Of a stretch of 50,750 nt of DNA, positions 23,280 through 30,536 are shown piece after piece. Source of the stretch: Oscillospiraceae bacterium (GTDB lineage: Bacteria; Bacillota_A; Clostridia; Oscillospirales; Oscillospiraceae); the NCBI GenBank assembly GCA_902786615.1, contig CADADE010000007.1:1-50750 (forward strand), read 5' to 3'. The position numbers and the translations under genes are program-made. Position 1 is the stretch's first letter. Each line of letters starts with the position of its first letter. Under the pieces are notes generated by a model that ran no database searches, was not told the origin of the DNA, and saw nothing but the letters and a program-made list of their open reading frames with translations.

Positions 23280-26018
23280 ATGAAACTGTTTCAGCATAAC
23301 AAACAAGGAACCCTCCAAGCAGAGCAGAAATCGGCTCTTTATATTCTTCTGTCCTGTTGTATCCCCGCATTCATTATTATTGTTGCTCTCGCGGGGCTGC
23401 ATGTGACTCCCTTCGGGGACAAGACATTGTTTATTGCGGACGCCAACGGACTGTATATCAACTACGTCTCATACTTGGGACGTATGGCAAAAGGGCTGGA
23501 AGGCTTTACATATTCGTTTGAAAAGGGTCTTGGCGGGAACATGATGCCACACATGGGGATTACCATGCTCAATCCCTTTTTCGTTCTTTTTGCCCTATTC
23601 CCAATCAGAGATTATCCTGCGGTTTATACGCTTGTTTCTGCTCTGAATTTTTGCCTGTGCGGATTTAGCATGTATCTGCTGCTGGCAGATATTTATGGGC
23701 ACAGGCGCAGCAATCTGATCTTCTCCACAGCCTACGCACTTAACGGTTTTCTCGTTGCAAACGTGTTTCAAGTCATTTTTTTTACCGCAGTACATGTGTT
23801 TCCCCTTGTTGTGCTTGGACTTCGCAGACTTTTGCAGGGAAAAAGCCCCCTGCTATACATTCTCTCCCTAACATATGCGATTGCTACTAGCTACTACATG
23901 GGTTTTATGATTTGCGCGGCTTCTGTCCTGCTGTTTTTTCTATATCTTTGGCTGCACAAAAGTGAACTGACGGGAAAAAAACAAACTCTGTTTTTGCGTT
24001 ATGCACTATCCTCGATTATCGGCGGTCTTCTGGCTGCATTAATTTGGTTACCGGCTCTTCTGGGAATCAGAGGGGGGCGGCTTGAACAGACGGATATTAC
24101 AGACTTTTCTTTTGCAGAACGATTTCCACTATTGGAAATCGGGGCCAAGCTTTTCACCGGAGCCAACAACGCAGATGAATTGATTAACGGGAGACCCAAT
24201 ATTTATGTTGGTATTCTTCCCATCGCCTTTGTGGTACTATTTTTCTTGAATAAAGAAATCAGCCGTCGCAAAAAAACAGCCGTGGGCCTTGCCCTTGGTT
24301 TTTATTTACTCAGTTACTATATTATTGCATTTGACATGCTTATGCATGGCGGCACAACAACAAACTGGTTTAATTTCCGTTATTCTTATATTTTTTCCTG
24401 CCTCCTGCTATTGATTGCGGCGGAGGAATGGCAGTATCTTGACAGAATCAGCCTTACCGACTGCAAAAAGTGCGGCGCAATTATGCTGGTGGCAACATTG
24501 TTGATTTTCTCTAAACATTACGGATTCGTCCAAGGGGGAGAAGTGGTGCTTGATTATGCATTACTTCTGTTAATGTATGGCGCATTTTGCATTCACCGTC
24601 AAAACCCCGATAAAAATCCTAAGAAAATATTTGAAATCCTTATCTTGTTCATCGTTTCGTTTCAGCTTATGCTGAATTATCTGATTTCAACGGACAATCT
24701 GATTAAGAATAACGGTTGGTCTAAAGATGTCCCCGAATATCAGAGCGTCGTTGATATGGTTGAACCGCTTACAAATAATATTCAGGTTGCTGATGCAGAT
24801 TTCTACCGCATGGAAATTAATAAACAGCGCTCCGGCAACTGTGGTAATGATCCGATGTTTTACGGCTACAATGGCGCGGGACATGGCGGCTCGGTTGAAC
24901 GAAACTTCGTGCGCACAGAATTAAATAAACTCGGAATTCACTGGTATGATATGCGGAATTATTATCAGGAAGGTGTTCTAACTGCAACGGATACGTTGCT
25001 CGGCCTAAAATACATCATTGCTCAGGAAGACCTGAGTGATGAAAAAAAATATATAAATATGACTAATCTGAATCAGTCCGAACTGTTTCAGGATCAGGAA
25101 ATATACGACGCATATTATAACGCAGATGCTTTGAACGTTGCTTTTTTGTCCGATTTGGAGATTGAAAATGTGGAAACGAGCTTTGCTGACACCTTCGATA
25201 ACCTGAACCGCACATGGATTGCAATCAGTGGGCAGGACGTTCCGGTTTTTGTCGAAGAAAATGACATTTCATTCCGTGCGACCAATCTTTTCGACGGTCT
25301 GGAAATCAACGCGGATAACGCAAGAAAACTTACCGAGAAGTATGACGCCGAGGCCGAAGCTGCCAAAAAAGACCCGGTCTCAGCAAACAAGGCCAGTGAA
25401 AAGAGAGCCGCTGATAAGACCCTGAGTCCCGAGTATTCCGCTTTTATCGAGTATAGCTGGACGGCAAAACGGGATGGGCCGGTATATACATATAACAAAG
25501 CTTCCATGACGGAGGTTCAGGGCTCCCCGGTTCCGGTTCTTGAATATCTCGGTACCTATCACAAGGGCGACACTGTGACCGGATATATCCCGGTTGCAAC
25601 AGATTATGTAAACCGAGTCGGCTTCGAGGAAATCGCAGGCCGCTTCCGCGCGGCCTATGCCGACAACGACGCCCTGCATGAGCTGGCGACCATTGTCAAA
25701 GAGCGCCCCTGCACCATCGAGAAGGTGAAGGACAGCCACCTGCGCGGTACGTTTACCGCCGAGGCGGGGCAGAAGCTGATGTTCACCATTCCCTTTGACG
25801 AGGGCTGGACATGCTTCATCGACGGCAAGGAGGCCGACATCAGCAAGGTGCTCGGCGTGTTCATGGCGGTGGACGCTCCTGAGGGCACCCACAGCTATGA
25901 AATGAAGTTCTTCCCCACGGGAATGAAAGCCGGCATCGGCCTCTCCGCCGCCGCTTTGCTGACCACGCTGGTATGGATTCCTGTGGATGCGCGGCGCCGC
26001 AAGCGGGCCGCCGCCTGA
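23280..26018 (+). CDS. YfhO-family large membrane protein (GT-C-like)
   Basis: A 912-residue protein. ATG 23280 (MKLFQHNKQG) has AGGGGAGG 8 bases upstream, better than an earlier in-frame ATG. About 13 hydrophobic segments fill the first 500 residues, starting with LYILLSCCIPAFIIIVALAG and followed by FIADANGLYINYVSYLGRMA and SFEKGLGGNMMPHMG. A long external domain and a C-terminal membrane helix (GIGLSAAALLTTLVWIPV) follow. The family resembles GT-C glycosyltransferases; Bacillus YfhO is tied to lipoteichoic-acid glycosylation. The first 2.3 kb is clearly AT-rich and uses different codons from the last 0.4 kb, which is GC-rich like the neighbours. The gene therefore looks like a recombinational mosaic. 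Two 4-TM transporters follow directly. Confidence 0.85.
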   Translation: MKLFQHNKQGTLQAEQKSALYILLSCCIPAFIIIVALAGLHVTPFGDKTLFIADANGLYINYVSYLGRMAKGLEGFTYSFEKGLGGNMMPHMGITMLNPFFVLFALFPIRDYPAVYTLVSALNFCLCGFSMYLLLADIYGHRRSNLIFSTAYALNGFLVANVFQVIFFTAVHVFPLVVLGLRRLLQGKSPLLYILSLTYAIATSYYMGFMICAASVLLFFLYLWLHKSELTGKKQTLFLRYALSSIIGGLLAALIWLPALLGIRGGRLEQTDITDFSFAERFPLLEIGAKLFTGANNADELINGRPNIYVGILPIAFVVLFFLNKEISRRKKTAVGLALGFYLLSYYIIAFDMLMHGGTTTNWFNFRYSYIFSCLLLLIAAEEWQYLDRISLTDCKKCGAIMLVATLLIFSKHYGFVQGGEVVLDYALLLLMYGAFCIHRQNPDKNPKKIFEILILFIVSFQLMLNYLISTDNLIKNNGWSKDVPEYQSVVDMVEPLTNNIQVADADFYRMEINKQRSGNCGNDPMFYGYNGAGHGGSVERNFVRTELNKLGIHWYDMRNYYQEGVLTATDTLLGLKYIIAQEDLSDEKKYINMTNLNQSELFQDQEIYDAYYNADALNVAFLSDLEIENVETSFADTFDNLNRTWIAISGQDVPVFVEENDISFRATNLFDGLEINADNARKLTEKYDAEAEAAKKDPVSANKASEKRAADKTLSPEYSAFIEYSWTAKRDGPVYTYNKASMTEVQGSPVPVLEYLGTYHKGDTVTGYIPVATDYVNRVGFEEIAGRFRAAYADNDALHELATIVKERPCTIEKVKDSHLRGTFTAEAGQKLMFTIPFDEGWTCFIDGKEADISKVLGVFMAVDAPEGTHSYEMKFFPTGMKAGIGLSAAALLTTLVWIPVDARRRKRAAA

Positions 26019-26031
26019 TTTGGTGATTACC

Positions 26032-26391
26032 ATGAAACAAAGCACAAAGCTCTATATCGCCCTGCATCTTTTTCTGATGTTCTATTCCGTGAGCGGCGTC
26101 GTCTCAAAGCTTGCCGCCGGAAAGCCCTTCCTGTCCCCGGCCTTTATCGCCCTCTACGGAATCGAAATTCTGATCCTCGGCGTTTACGCCATCGGCTGGC
26201 AGCAGTTCATCAAGCGCATGCCCCTCTCGGTGGCCTACGCGAACAAGGCCGTCACGGTGGTCTGGGGCTGCGTCTGGGGCGTGCTGATCTTCCGTGAGCA
26301 GCTGACCCCCGGAAAAATCGTCGGCGCGCTGATGGTGCTGGCGGGCGTGGCCCTCTATGGCTGGGCCGACGGAAAGGCGGCGAAGGAATGA
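26032..26391 (+). CDS. Four-TM small transporter, SMR/EamA-like (subunit 1)
   Basis: A 119-residue protein of four hydrophobic helices: LYIALHLFLMFYSVSGVVSK, FIALYGIEILILGVYAIGW, VAYANKAVTVVWGCVWGVLI and IVGALMVLAGVALYGWA. It begins 13 bases after the yfhO stop and overlaps the next gene by four bases (ATGA), so the two are translationally coupled. Paired half-EamA proteins such as ArnE/ArnF flip undecaprenyl-linked sugars. Next to a YfhO-type enzyme, supply of a lipid-linked sugar donor is an attractive guess. Small multidrug resistance is the alternative. Confidence 0.75.
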   Translation: MKQSTKLYIALHLFLMFYSVSGVVSKLAAGKPFLSPAFIALYGIEILILGVYAIGWQQFIKRMPLSVAYANKAVTVVWGCVWGVLIFREQLTPGKIVGALMVLAGVALYGWADGKAAKE

Positions 26392-26741
26392 ATCGTCAGC
26401 TTGTCCTCTATGCGTCCATCATGCTTCTGGGCGTGTTCATCAGTTCCGTCGCGCAGGTGCTGCTGAAAAAAGCGGCGCAGAAAAAGTATAACTCCGTCGT
26501 GGAGGAATACCTGAATCTCCCGGTGATCACGGCCTACGCGATCTTTTTCGGCGCAACCTTCCTGAGCATCTATGCCTATAAGGTGGTGCCCCTTTCCATG
26601 GGGCCGATCCTGGAGGCGACAGGCTATCTCTATGTCACCATCTTCGGCGTCACGATCTTTCATGAAAAAATTGATCGGTATAAGCTCGCGGCGCTGGCCC
26701 TGATCATCGGCGGCATCGCCGTCTATTCCGCGCTGGGATGA
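26388..26741 (+). CDS. Four-TM small transporter, SMR/EamA-like (subunit 2)
   Basis: A 117-residue protein with four helices (YASIMLLGVFISSVAQVLLK, ITAYAIFFGATFLSIYAYKV, PILEATGYLYVTIFGVTIFH, LAALALIIGGIAVYSALG). The first helix, with its QVLLKKAA end, is typical of EmrE/ArnE-type proteins. The ATG overlaps the stop of the preceding gene. The two probably form a heterodimer in the same process as the upstream YfhO protein. Confidence 0.78.
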   Translation: MNRQLVLYASIMLLGVFISSVAQVLLKKAAQKKYNSVVEEYLNLPVITAYAIFFGATFLSIYAYKVVPLSMGPILEATGYLYVTIFGVTIFHEKIDRYKLAALALIIGGIAVYSALG

Positions 26742-26768
26742 CAAAATTAAAACGAATAGGAGAGAAAG

Positions 26769-27971
26769 ATGAAAAACTTGAAAATCGGCCTTGTGCCAAA
26801 GCTCATCATCGCCATCATCCTCGGTATCCTGATCGGCCGGTACGCCCCGCTGTGGTTCTGCCGGACCGTCGTGACCGCGTCGAACTTTTTCGGAACCTTT
26901 CTCAAATTCGTCATTCCGCTTTTGATCCTGGCCTTCGTCACCATGGGCATTGCCGACCTGAGCCAGGGGGCCGGAAAGCTTTTGCTGATTACCGTAGCCC
27001 TTTCCTATTTTTCCACCCTGCTCGGCGGCACCGTCTCTTTCCTCGTCTCGAGAAATCTTTTCCCCAGCTTTATGAACGCCGAAGCCCTTGAAAAGATCGC
27101 CGCCACCGCCGAAAACAGCGTGGAGAGCTACTTCTCCCTCAACATCCCGCCCGTGCTGGATACCCTCTCCGCCGTCGTGCTGGCCTTCATGCTGGGCCTG
27201 TGCCTCTCGGTCCTGAAGGGAAAGACCATCGGCATGTCCCTCTACAACACCATGAAGGACTTCAGCGGGATCGTCGACACCGTTCTCAACAAGGCCATTG
27301 TCCCCCTGCTGCCCCTGTTCATCTGCGGCACCTTTGTGGATATGACCCGCTCCGGAAAGACCTTCACCATCCTTGGCATCCTGTGGAAGGTGTTTCTGAC
27401 CGTCATCATCCTGCACCTTTTGTTTATCTTTTTCCAGTTTCTTGCGGCAGGCGCGATCAGCGGCAAGAATCCCTTTGTTCTTCTCAAAAACCAGATCCCC
27501 GGCTATACTGCGGCTCTGGGCACCCAGTCCTCCGCCGCTACCATCCCCGTCAACCTCAAATGCGCTGAGGCCGACGGCGTGTGCGAGGAGATCCGCAACT
27601 TCGTCGTTCCGCTCTGCGCCAATATCCACATGTGCGGCTCCATGATTACCATTACCGCCTGCGCCACCGCCGTGTGCCTGATGAACCGGCTCCCCATCGC
27701 CCTCAACACGCTGATTCCCTTCATCATGACCCTGGGCGTGGCTATGGTCGCTTCTCCCGGCGCCCCCGGCGGCGCTATCATGACCGCTCTGCCTTTCCTG
27801 AGCATGATCTTCGGCAAGGAAGCCGGCGATCCCAACGGCCCGATCTGCGCCATCATGGTCGCCCTCTACATCACGCAGGACTCCTTCGGCACGGCCTGCA
27901 ACGTCTCCGGCGACAACGCGATAGGCGTAATTATCGACAAGATCTACAACAAGTGGATCAAAGGCGCCTGA
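26769..27971 (+). CDS. Dicarboxylate/amino-acid:cation symporter (DAACS family)
   Basis: A 400-residue secondary transporter that takes up glutamate, serine or a C4-dicarboxylate with Na+ or H+. It shows about eight membrane helices, the first (LVPKLIIAIILGILIGRYAP) typical of the family. The serine-rich substrate hairpin LGTQSSAATIPVNL, the TM7 region NIHMCGSMITITACA and the second hairpin SPGAPGGAIMTALPF are preserved. NVSGDNAIGVIIDKIYNKW matches the family's C-terminal helix. GGAGAGAAAG lies 6 bases upstream of ATG 26769. It is 27 bases after the small-transporter pair and may share their transcript. The exact substrate cannot be read from sequence. Confidence 0.92.
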   Translation: MKNLKIGLVPKLIIAIILGILIGRYAPLWFCRTVVTASNFFGTFLKFVIPLLILAFVTMGIADLSQGAGKLLLITVALSYFSTLLGGTVSFLVSRNLFPSFMNAEALEKIAATAENSVESYFSLNIPPVLDTLSAVVLAFMLGLCLSVLKGKTIGMSLYNTMKDFSGIVDTVLNKAIVPLLPLFICGTFVDMTRSGKTFTILGILWKVFLTVIILHLLFIFFQFLAAGAISGKNPFVLLKNQIPGYTAALGTQSSAATIPVNLKCAEADGVCEEIRNFVVPLCANIHMCGSMITITACATAVCLMNRLPIALNTLIPFIMTLGVAMVASPGAPGGAIMTALPFLSMIFGKEAGDPNGPICAIMVALYITQDSFGTACNVSGDNAIGVIIDKIYNKWIKGA

Positions 27972-28085
27972 CTGCTGACCGATACAGGGCGGCGAGCGGA
28001 GACGCTGCTGCTCCTTATGACGCCGATTCTGTAAGCGTCTGCCTGGAACTGTTTGAACCGTGCCGGCGCGCCCTGTAAAAAATAC

Positions 28086-28114
28086 TTGAACACTCGGTAT
28101 GAGACGATTATAAT
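28086..28114 (+). promoter_or_regulatory. Promoter of the small hypothetical gene
   Basis: TTGAAC (28086-28091), 17-base spacer, consensus TATAAT (28109-28114). Confidence 0.7.
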
Positions 28115-28160
28115 AAGCCAGTCAAGATATCCTGCTTATGAAAAAAGAAGGGGATGCATC

Positions 28161-28349
28161 ATGAAAAAGGCATTGAAGGAAATGAACAACAGGGAGCTCT
28201 TCGGCGTCCTGACCGGCGACGGGGAGATCGTTCAGCAGACCATGCTGAAAAAACTCATCTGGGCTTACAAAGCAAAGCACCCTGAGATGGTCGGCAAGCT
28301 CGGAGAAGTAAATCTCGCTGCTATCGTGGCGGAAATGACCGAAGACTGA
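28161..28349 (+). CDS. Small hypothetical protein
   Basis: A 62-residue soluble, mostly helical protein (MKKALKEMNNRELFGVLTGD, then LIWAYKAKHPEMVGKLGEVN). It has its own consensus promoter, a purine-rich ribosome site (AAGAAGGGG) and a following hairpin, so it is a real transcription unit despite its size. No family is recognised. No Cys, signal peptide or membrane segment is present. It could be a small regulator or a leaderless peptide. Confidence 0.65.
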   Translation: MKKALKEMNNRELFGVLTGDGEIVQQTMLKKLIWAYKAKHPEMVGKLGEVNLAAIVAEMTED

Positions 28350-28362
28350 ATACGGCAAAAGG

Positions 28363-28388
28363 CCCCTGTCCCAAACCCGGGACAGGGG
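28363..28388 (+). terminator. Hairpin after the small hypothetical gene
   Basis: CCCCTGTCCC and GGGACAGGGG form a perfect 10-bp stem. It is not followed by a T-run, so termination may be inefficient. Confidence 0.6.
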
Positions 28389-28400
28389 TCGAATCAAATC

Positions 28401-28429
28401 TTGCCAAAAAACGTCTCTTTCGCTATAAT
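28401..28429 (+). promoter_or_regulatory. Promoter of the AEC transporter gene
   Basis: TTGCCA (28401-28406), 17-base spacer, TATAAT (28424-28429). Confidence 0.75.
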
Positions 28430-28482
28430 AACAGGGCGGCGCTGCTGCTCGGGACAGGCAGCGCGCATGGGAGGGGTCTTCT

Positions 28483-29403
28483 ATGCCGTCAATGGATATC
28501 GTTTTCAATCAGATCCTGGTGATCCTGCTGTATGTGGCGATCGGCTTTGCCGCAGGGAAGTGCGGGCTCGTCAATCCCGAGCAGCGCAAGTACCTCACGC
28601 GCATCTGCAGCGACCTGATCCTGCCCTTCACGGTGCTTACCGCCGCCAGCCAGAGTGTCAGCCGCCGGGAGATCGCCTCGCTGGGGCTCCTGGTGCTGCT
28701 GATCCTGCTGCTGTACGCGCTGACCACGGCGGGCGCGCTGGCTGTGCAGACCGCGCTTCATACGCCTCGTTCCGTAAAAGTGACCACGGCCTCGCTCGTA
28801 ACATACCCGAACTGCACCTTCCTCGGCCTGCCCCTCTGCCGCGCTCTCTTCGGGGAGATCGCCGTCCTGTATAACGCGGTGGCGCTGGTGGCCTTCAATA
28901 TCCTGTTTTTTACCTGGCAGTATTCCATGTTTACATCCAAAAAGTTCAACATCCGAAATCTCATTACCCCGCCCACCGTCTCCACGGCGATCCTGCTTGT
29001 GATGCTGGCTTTCTCGCTTCGCTTCCCCTCCCCGGTGGAAACCGTGGTTGCCAATACGGGCGCCATCGTGTCGCCGCTGTCGCTCATTATCGTGGGCGTG
29101 ATGATGTCGGAAAACAGCCTTGTCAGCATCCTGAAAGAGCGCCGCGCCTATGTCATCACGCTGGTGCGAAACCTGCTGATCCCCTTTGCCATCCTGCTGC
29201 TGCTCCGGCTGATCCCCCTGCAGTCCGCCGATCGCCTGTGCCTGCTGGTGCTGCTGGCCTGCCCCTGCGCCACGCTGACGACGATCTACGCCATCCAGAA
29301 CGATATGGAGCCGGAGCTTGCCGCGCACAGCGTGCTCATGTCCACCATGTTCTTTGCCCTCACCCTGCCGCTGATCGTCTACATGGGCACCCGCCTTCTG
29401 TGA
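28483..29403 (+). CDS. AEC family permease (auxin-efflux-carrier type)
   Basis: A 306-residue membrane protein with about ten helices in two halves: QILVILLYVAIGFAAGKCGL at the start, a central loop after YSMFTSKKFNIRN, and a second half beginning TVSTAILLVMLAFSLRF. The conserved SPLSLIIVGVMMSE and ACPCATLTTIYA with a later TLPLIVYMG segment fit bacterial AEC carriers, which move malate or other small organic anions. GGGAGGGG lies 7 bases upstream of ATG 28483; an ATG three codons on is possible. Monocistronic with its own promoter. Substrate unknown. Confidence 0.88.
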   Translation: MPSMDIVFNQILVILLYVAIGFAAGKCGLVNPEQRKYLTRICSDLILPFTVLTAASQSVSRREIASLGLLVLLILLLYALTTAGALAVQTALHTPRSVKVTTASLVTYPNCTFLGLPLCRALFGEIAVLYNAVALVAFNILFFTWQYSMFTSKKFNIRNLITPPTVSTAILLVMLAFSLRFPSPVETVVANTGAIVSPLSLIIVGVMMSENSLVSILKERRAYVITLVRNLLIPFAILLLLRLIPLQSADRLCLLVLLACPCATLTTIYAIQNDMEPELAAHSVLMSTMFFALTLPLIVYMGTRLL

Positions 29404-29413
29404 GAGAAAAGCG

Positions 29414-29442
29414 TTGAATAACAGTCAACGGTGGATTATAAT
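29414..29442 (+). promoter_or_regulatory. Promoter of the nuclease-VWA operon
   Basis: TTGAAT (29414-29419), 17-base spacer, TATAAT (29437-29442). Confidence 0.75.
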
Positions 29443-29483
29443 ATAGACGAAAGATCAATTCCCGGCCCTGCCGTATTGGAAAC

Positions 29484-29517
29484 GAGGTGAACAGTCGGGC
29501 CCGCGCCCGACGCCCCT
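29484..29517 (+). promoter_or_regulatory. Distant ribosome site with intervening hairpin
   Basis: The only good ribosome site, GAGGTG (29484-29489), is 28 bases before the ATG. Between them GTCGGGC-CCGC-GCCCGAC (29494-29511) forms a perfect 7-bp stem. If folded, the effective spacing becomes about 10 bases, so the hairpin may be needed for translation. Confidence 0.55.
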
Positions 29518-30507
29518 ATGAAAAAATATATGATGCTTCTGATTCTGGCGTTCGCGCTCCTGCTCCCGTCCGCCGCCTGGGCGGCGCTGCCGGAGATCCC
29601 GCCCTACAGCGGGGAAGCGGTGGTGGAGCTCAACCACAATGTGCCGGGCTTTACGCCCGAGGAGATGACCACGCAGGACTATATTTCCTACAGCGAGCTG
29701 GACGAGTTTGGCCGCTGCGGTCCGGTCATGGCCTGCCTCAGCCGAAAAGCCCTGCCGACCGCGCTTCGCGGCGAGATTGCCGGCGCCCTTCCCACCGGCT
29801 GGGTGGAGGCGCGCTACGATGACGTGATCGACGGATATTACCTGTACAGTCGCTGCCACCTCCTCTCCTACGATCTGGGCGGGAAGAATGACGACGGGCG
29901 GAATTTTCTCACCGGCACCCGCGCCCTGAACGCCAGAGGCCTGCAGCCGTATGAAGAGAAGATCGCCGATTATCTGCTGCGCACCTCAAACCATGTGCTC
30001 TACCGCGTCACGCCCGTCTTTGAAGGGGCCAACCTGCTGGCAAAGGGCGTGCAGCTGGAGGCGATTTCGGTTGAGGACTCGGGCAAAACCGTCTCCTTCA
30101 ATGTCTTTGCCTATAACGTGCAGCCGGGCGTGATCATCGACTACGCCACCGGCGAAAGCGAGCGGGACCCCAGCTACATAAGTCCTGCCCAGGCCGCTGC
30201 GGCGGCTGCGGCGGCGGAAGAAGCCGCGCAGGCGGCGTCCGGCCCCGCCTCGGCAGACGGGACGCCGCCCCCTGCCGTTACGCGCAGACCGCTCATTTCC
30301 CTGGACTCCCTGGAAAACCTGGGCAAGGAGCACCAGGACATTCCGCCAGGCACCACCTATGTCTTTGACAACAAGACCTTTACCTTCCACGCGACGACCT
30401 GTCCTTACGTGGATGATATCTATAACATGAACAAAGAGTTCTTTACCGGCACGCGGGACGAGGCGATCATCCGCGGCTATAGCCCGTGCAGCCGCTGCAG
30501 CCCGTGA
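29518..30507 (+). CDS. Secreted DNA/RNA non-specific endonuclease (DNA-entry nuclease type)
   Basis: A 329-residue exported protein. A signal peptide (MKKYMMLLILAFALLLPSAA, cleaved after AWA) leads to a nuclease domain whose core, YSRCHLLSYDLGGKNDDGRN followed by FLTGTRALN, matches the R-x-H-L...L-G-G...N...TGTR pattern of EndA-type DNA-entry nucleases. The His is the general base and the Asn binds metal. After an Ala-rich linker (near residue 225), a small C-terminal domain has two Cys pairs' worth of residues (HATTCPYVDDI, SPCSRCSP), recalling Ada-like metal-binding tails attached to other secreted proteins. The VWA gene starts 30 bases downstream. With pilus ATPases nearby on the chromosome, a role in DNA uptake or nucleotide scavenging is plausible. 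Confidence 0.87.
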   Translation: MKKYMMLLILAFALLLPSAAWAALPEIPPYSGEAVVELNHNVPGFTPEEMTTQDYISYSELDEFGRCGPVMACLSRKALPTALRGEIAGALPTGWVEARYDDVIDGYYLYSRCHLLSYDLGGKNDDGRNFLTGTRALNARGLQPYEEKIADYLLRTSNHVLYRVTPVFEGANLLAKGVQLEAISVEDSGKTVSFNVFAYNVQPGVIIDYATGESERDPSYISPAQAAAAAAAAEEAAQAASGPASADGTPPPAVTRRPLISLDSLENLGKEHQDIPPGTTYVFDNKTFTFHATTCPYVDDIYNMNKEFFTGTRDEAIIRGYSPCSRCSP

Positions 30508-30536
30508 GTACCGGAACAGGGGGCGAAGAGAAAACG

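Noticed and set aside
27972..28085. Terminator or gene after the symporter
   Set aside because: Only weak GC-rich pairings are seen, with no T-run and no plausible small frame.
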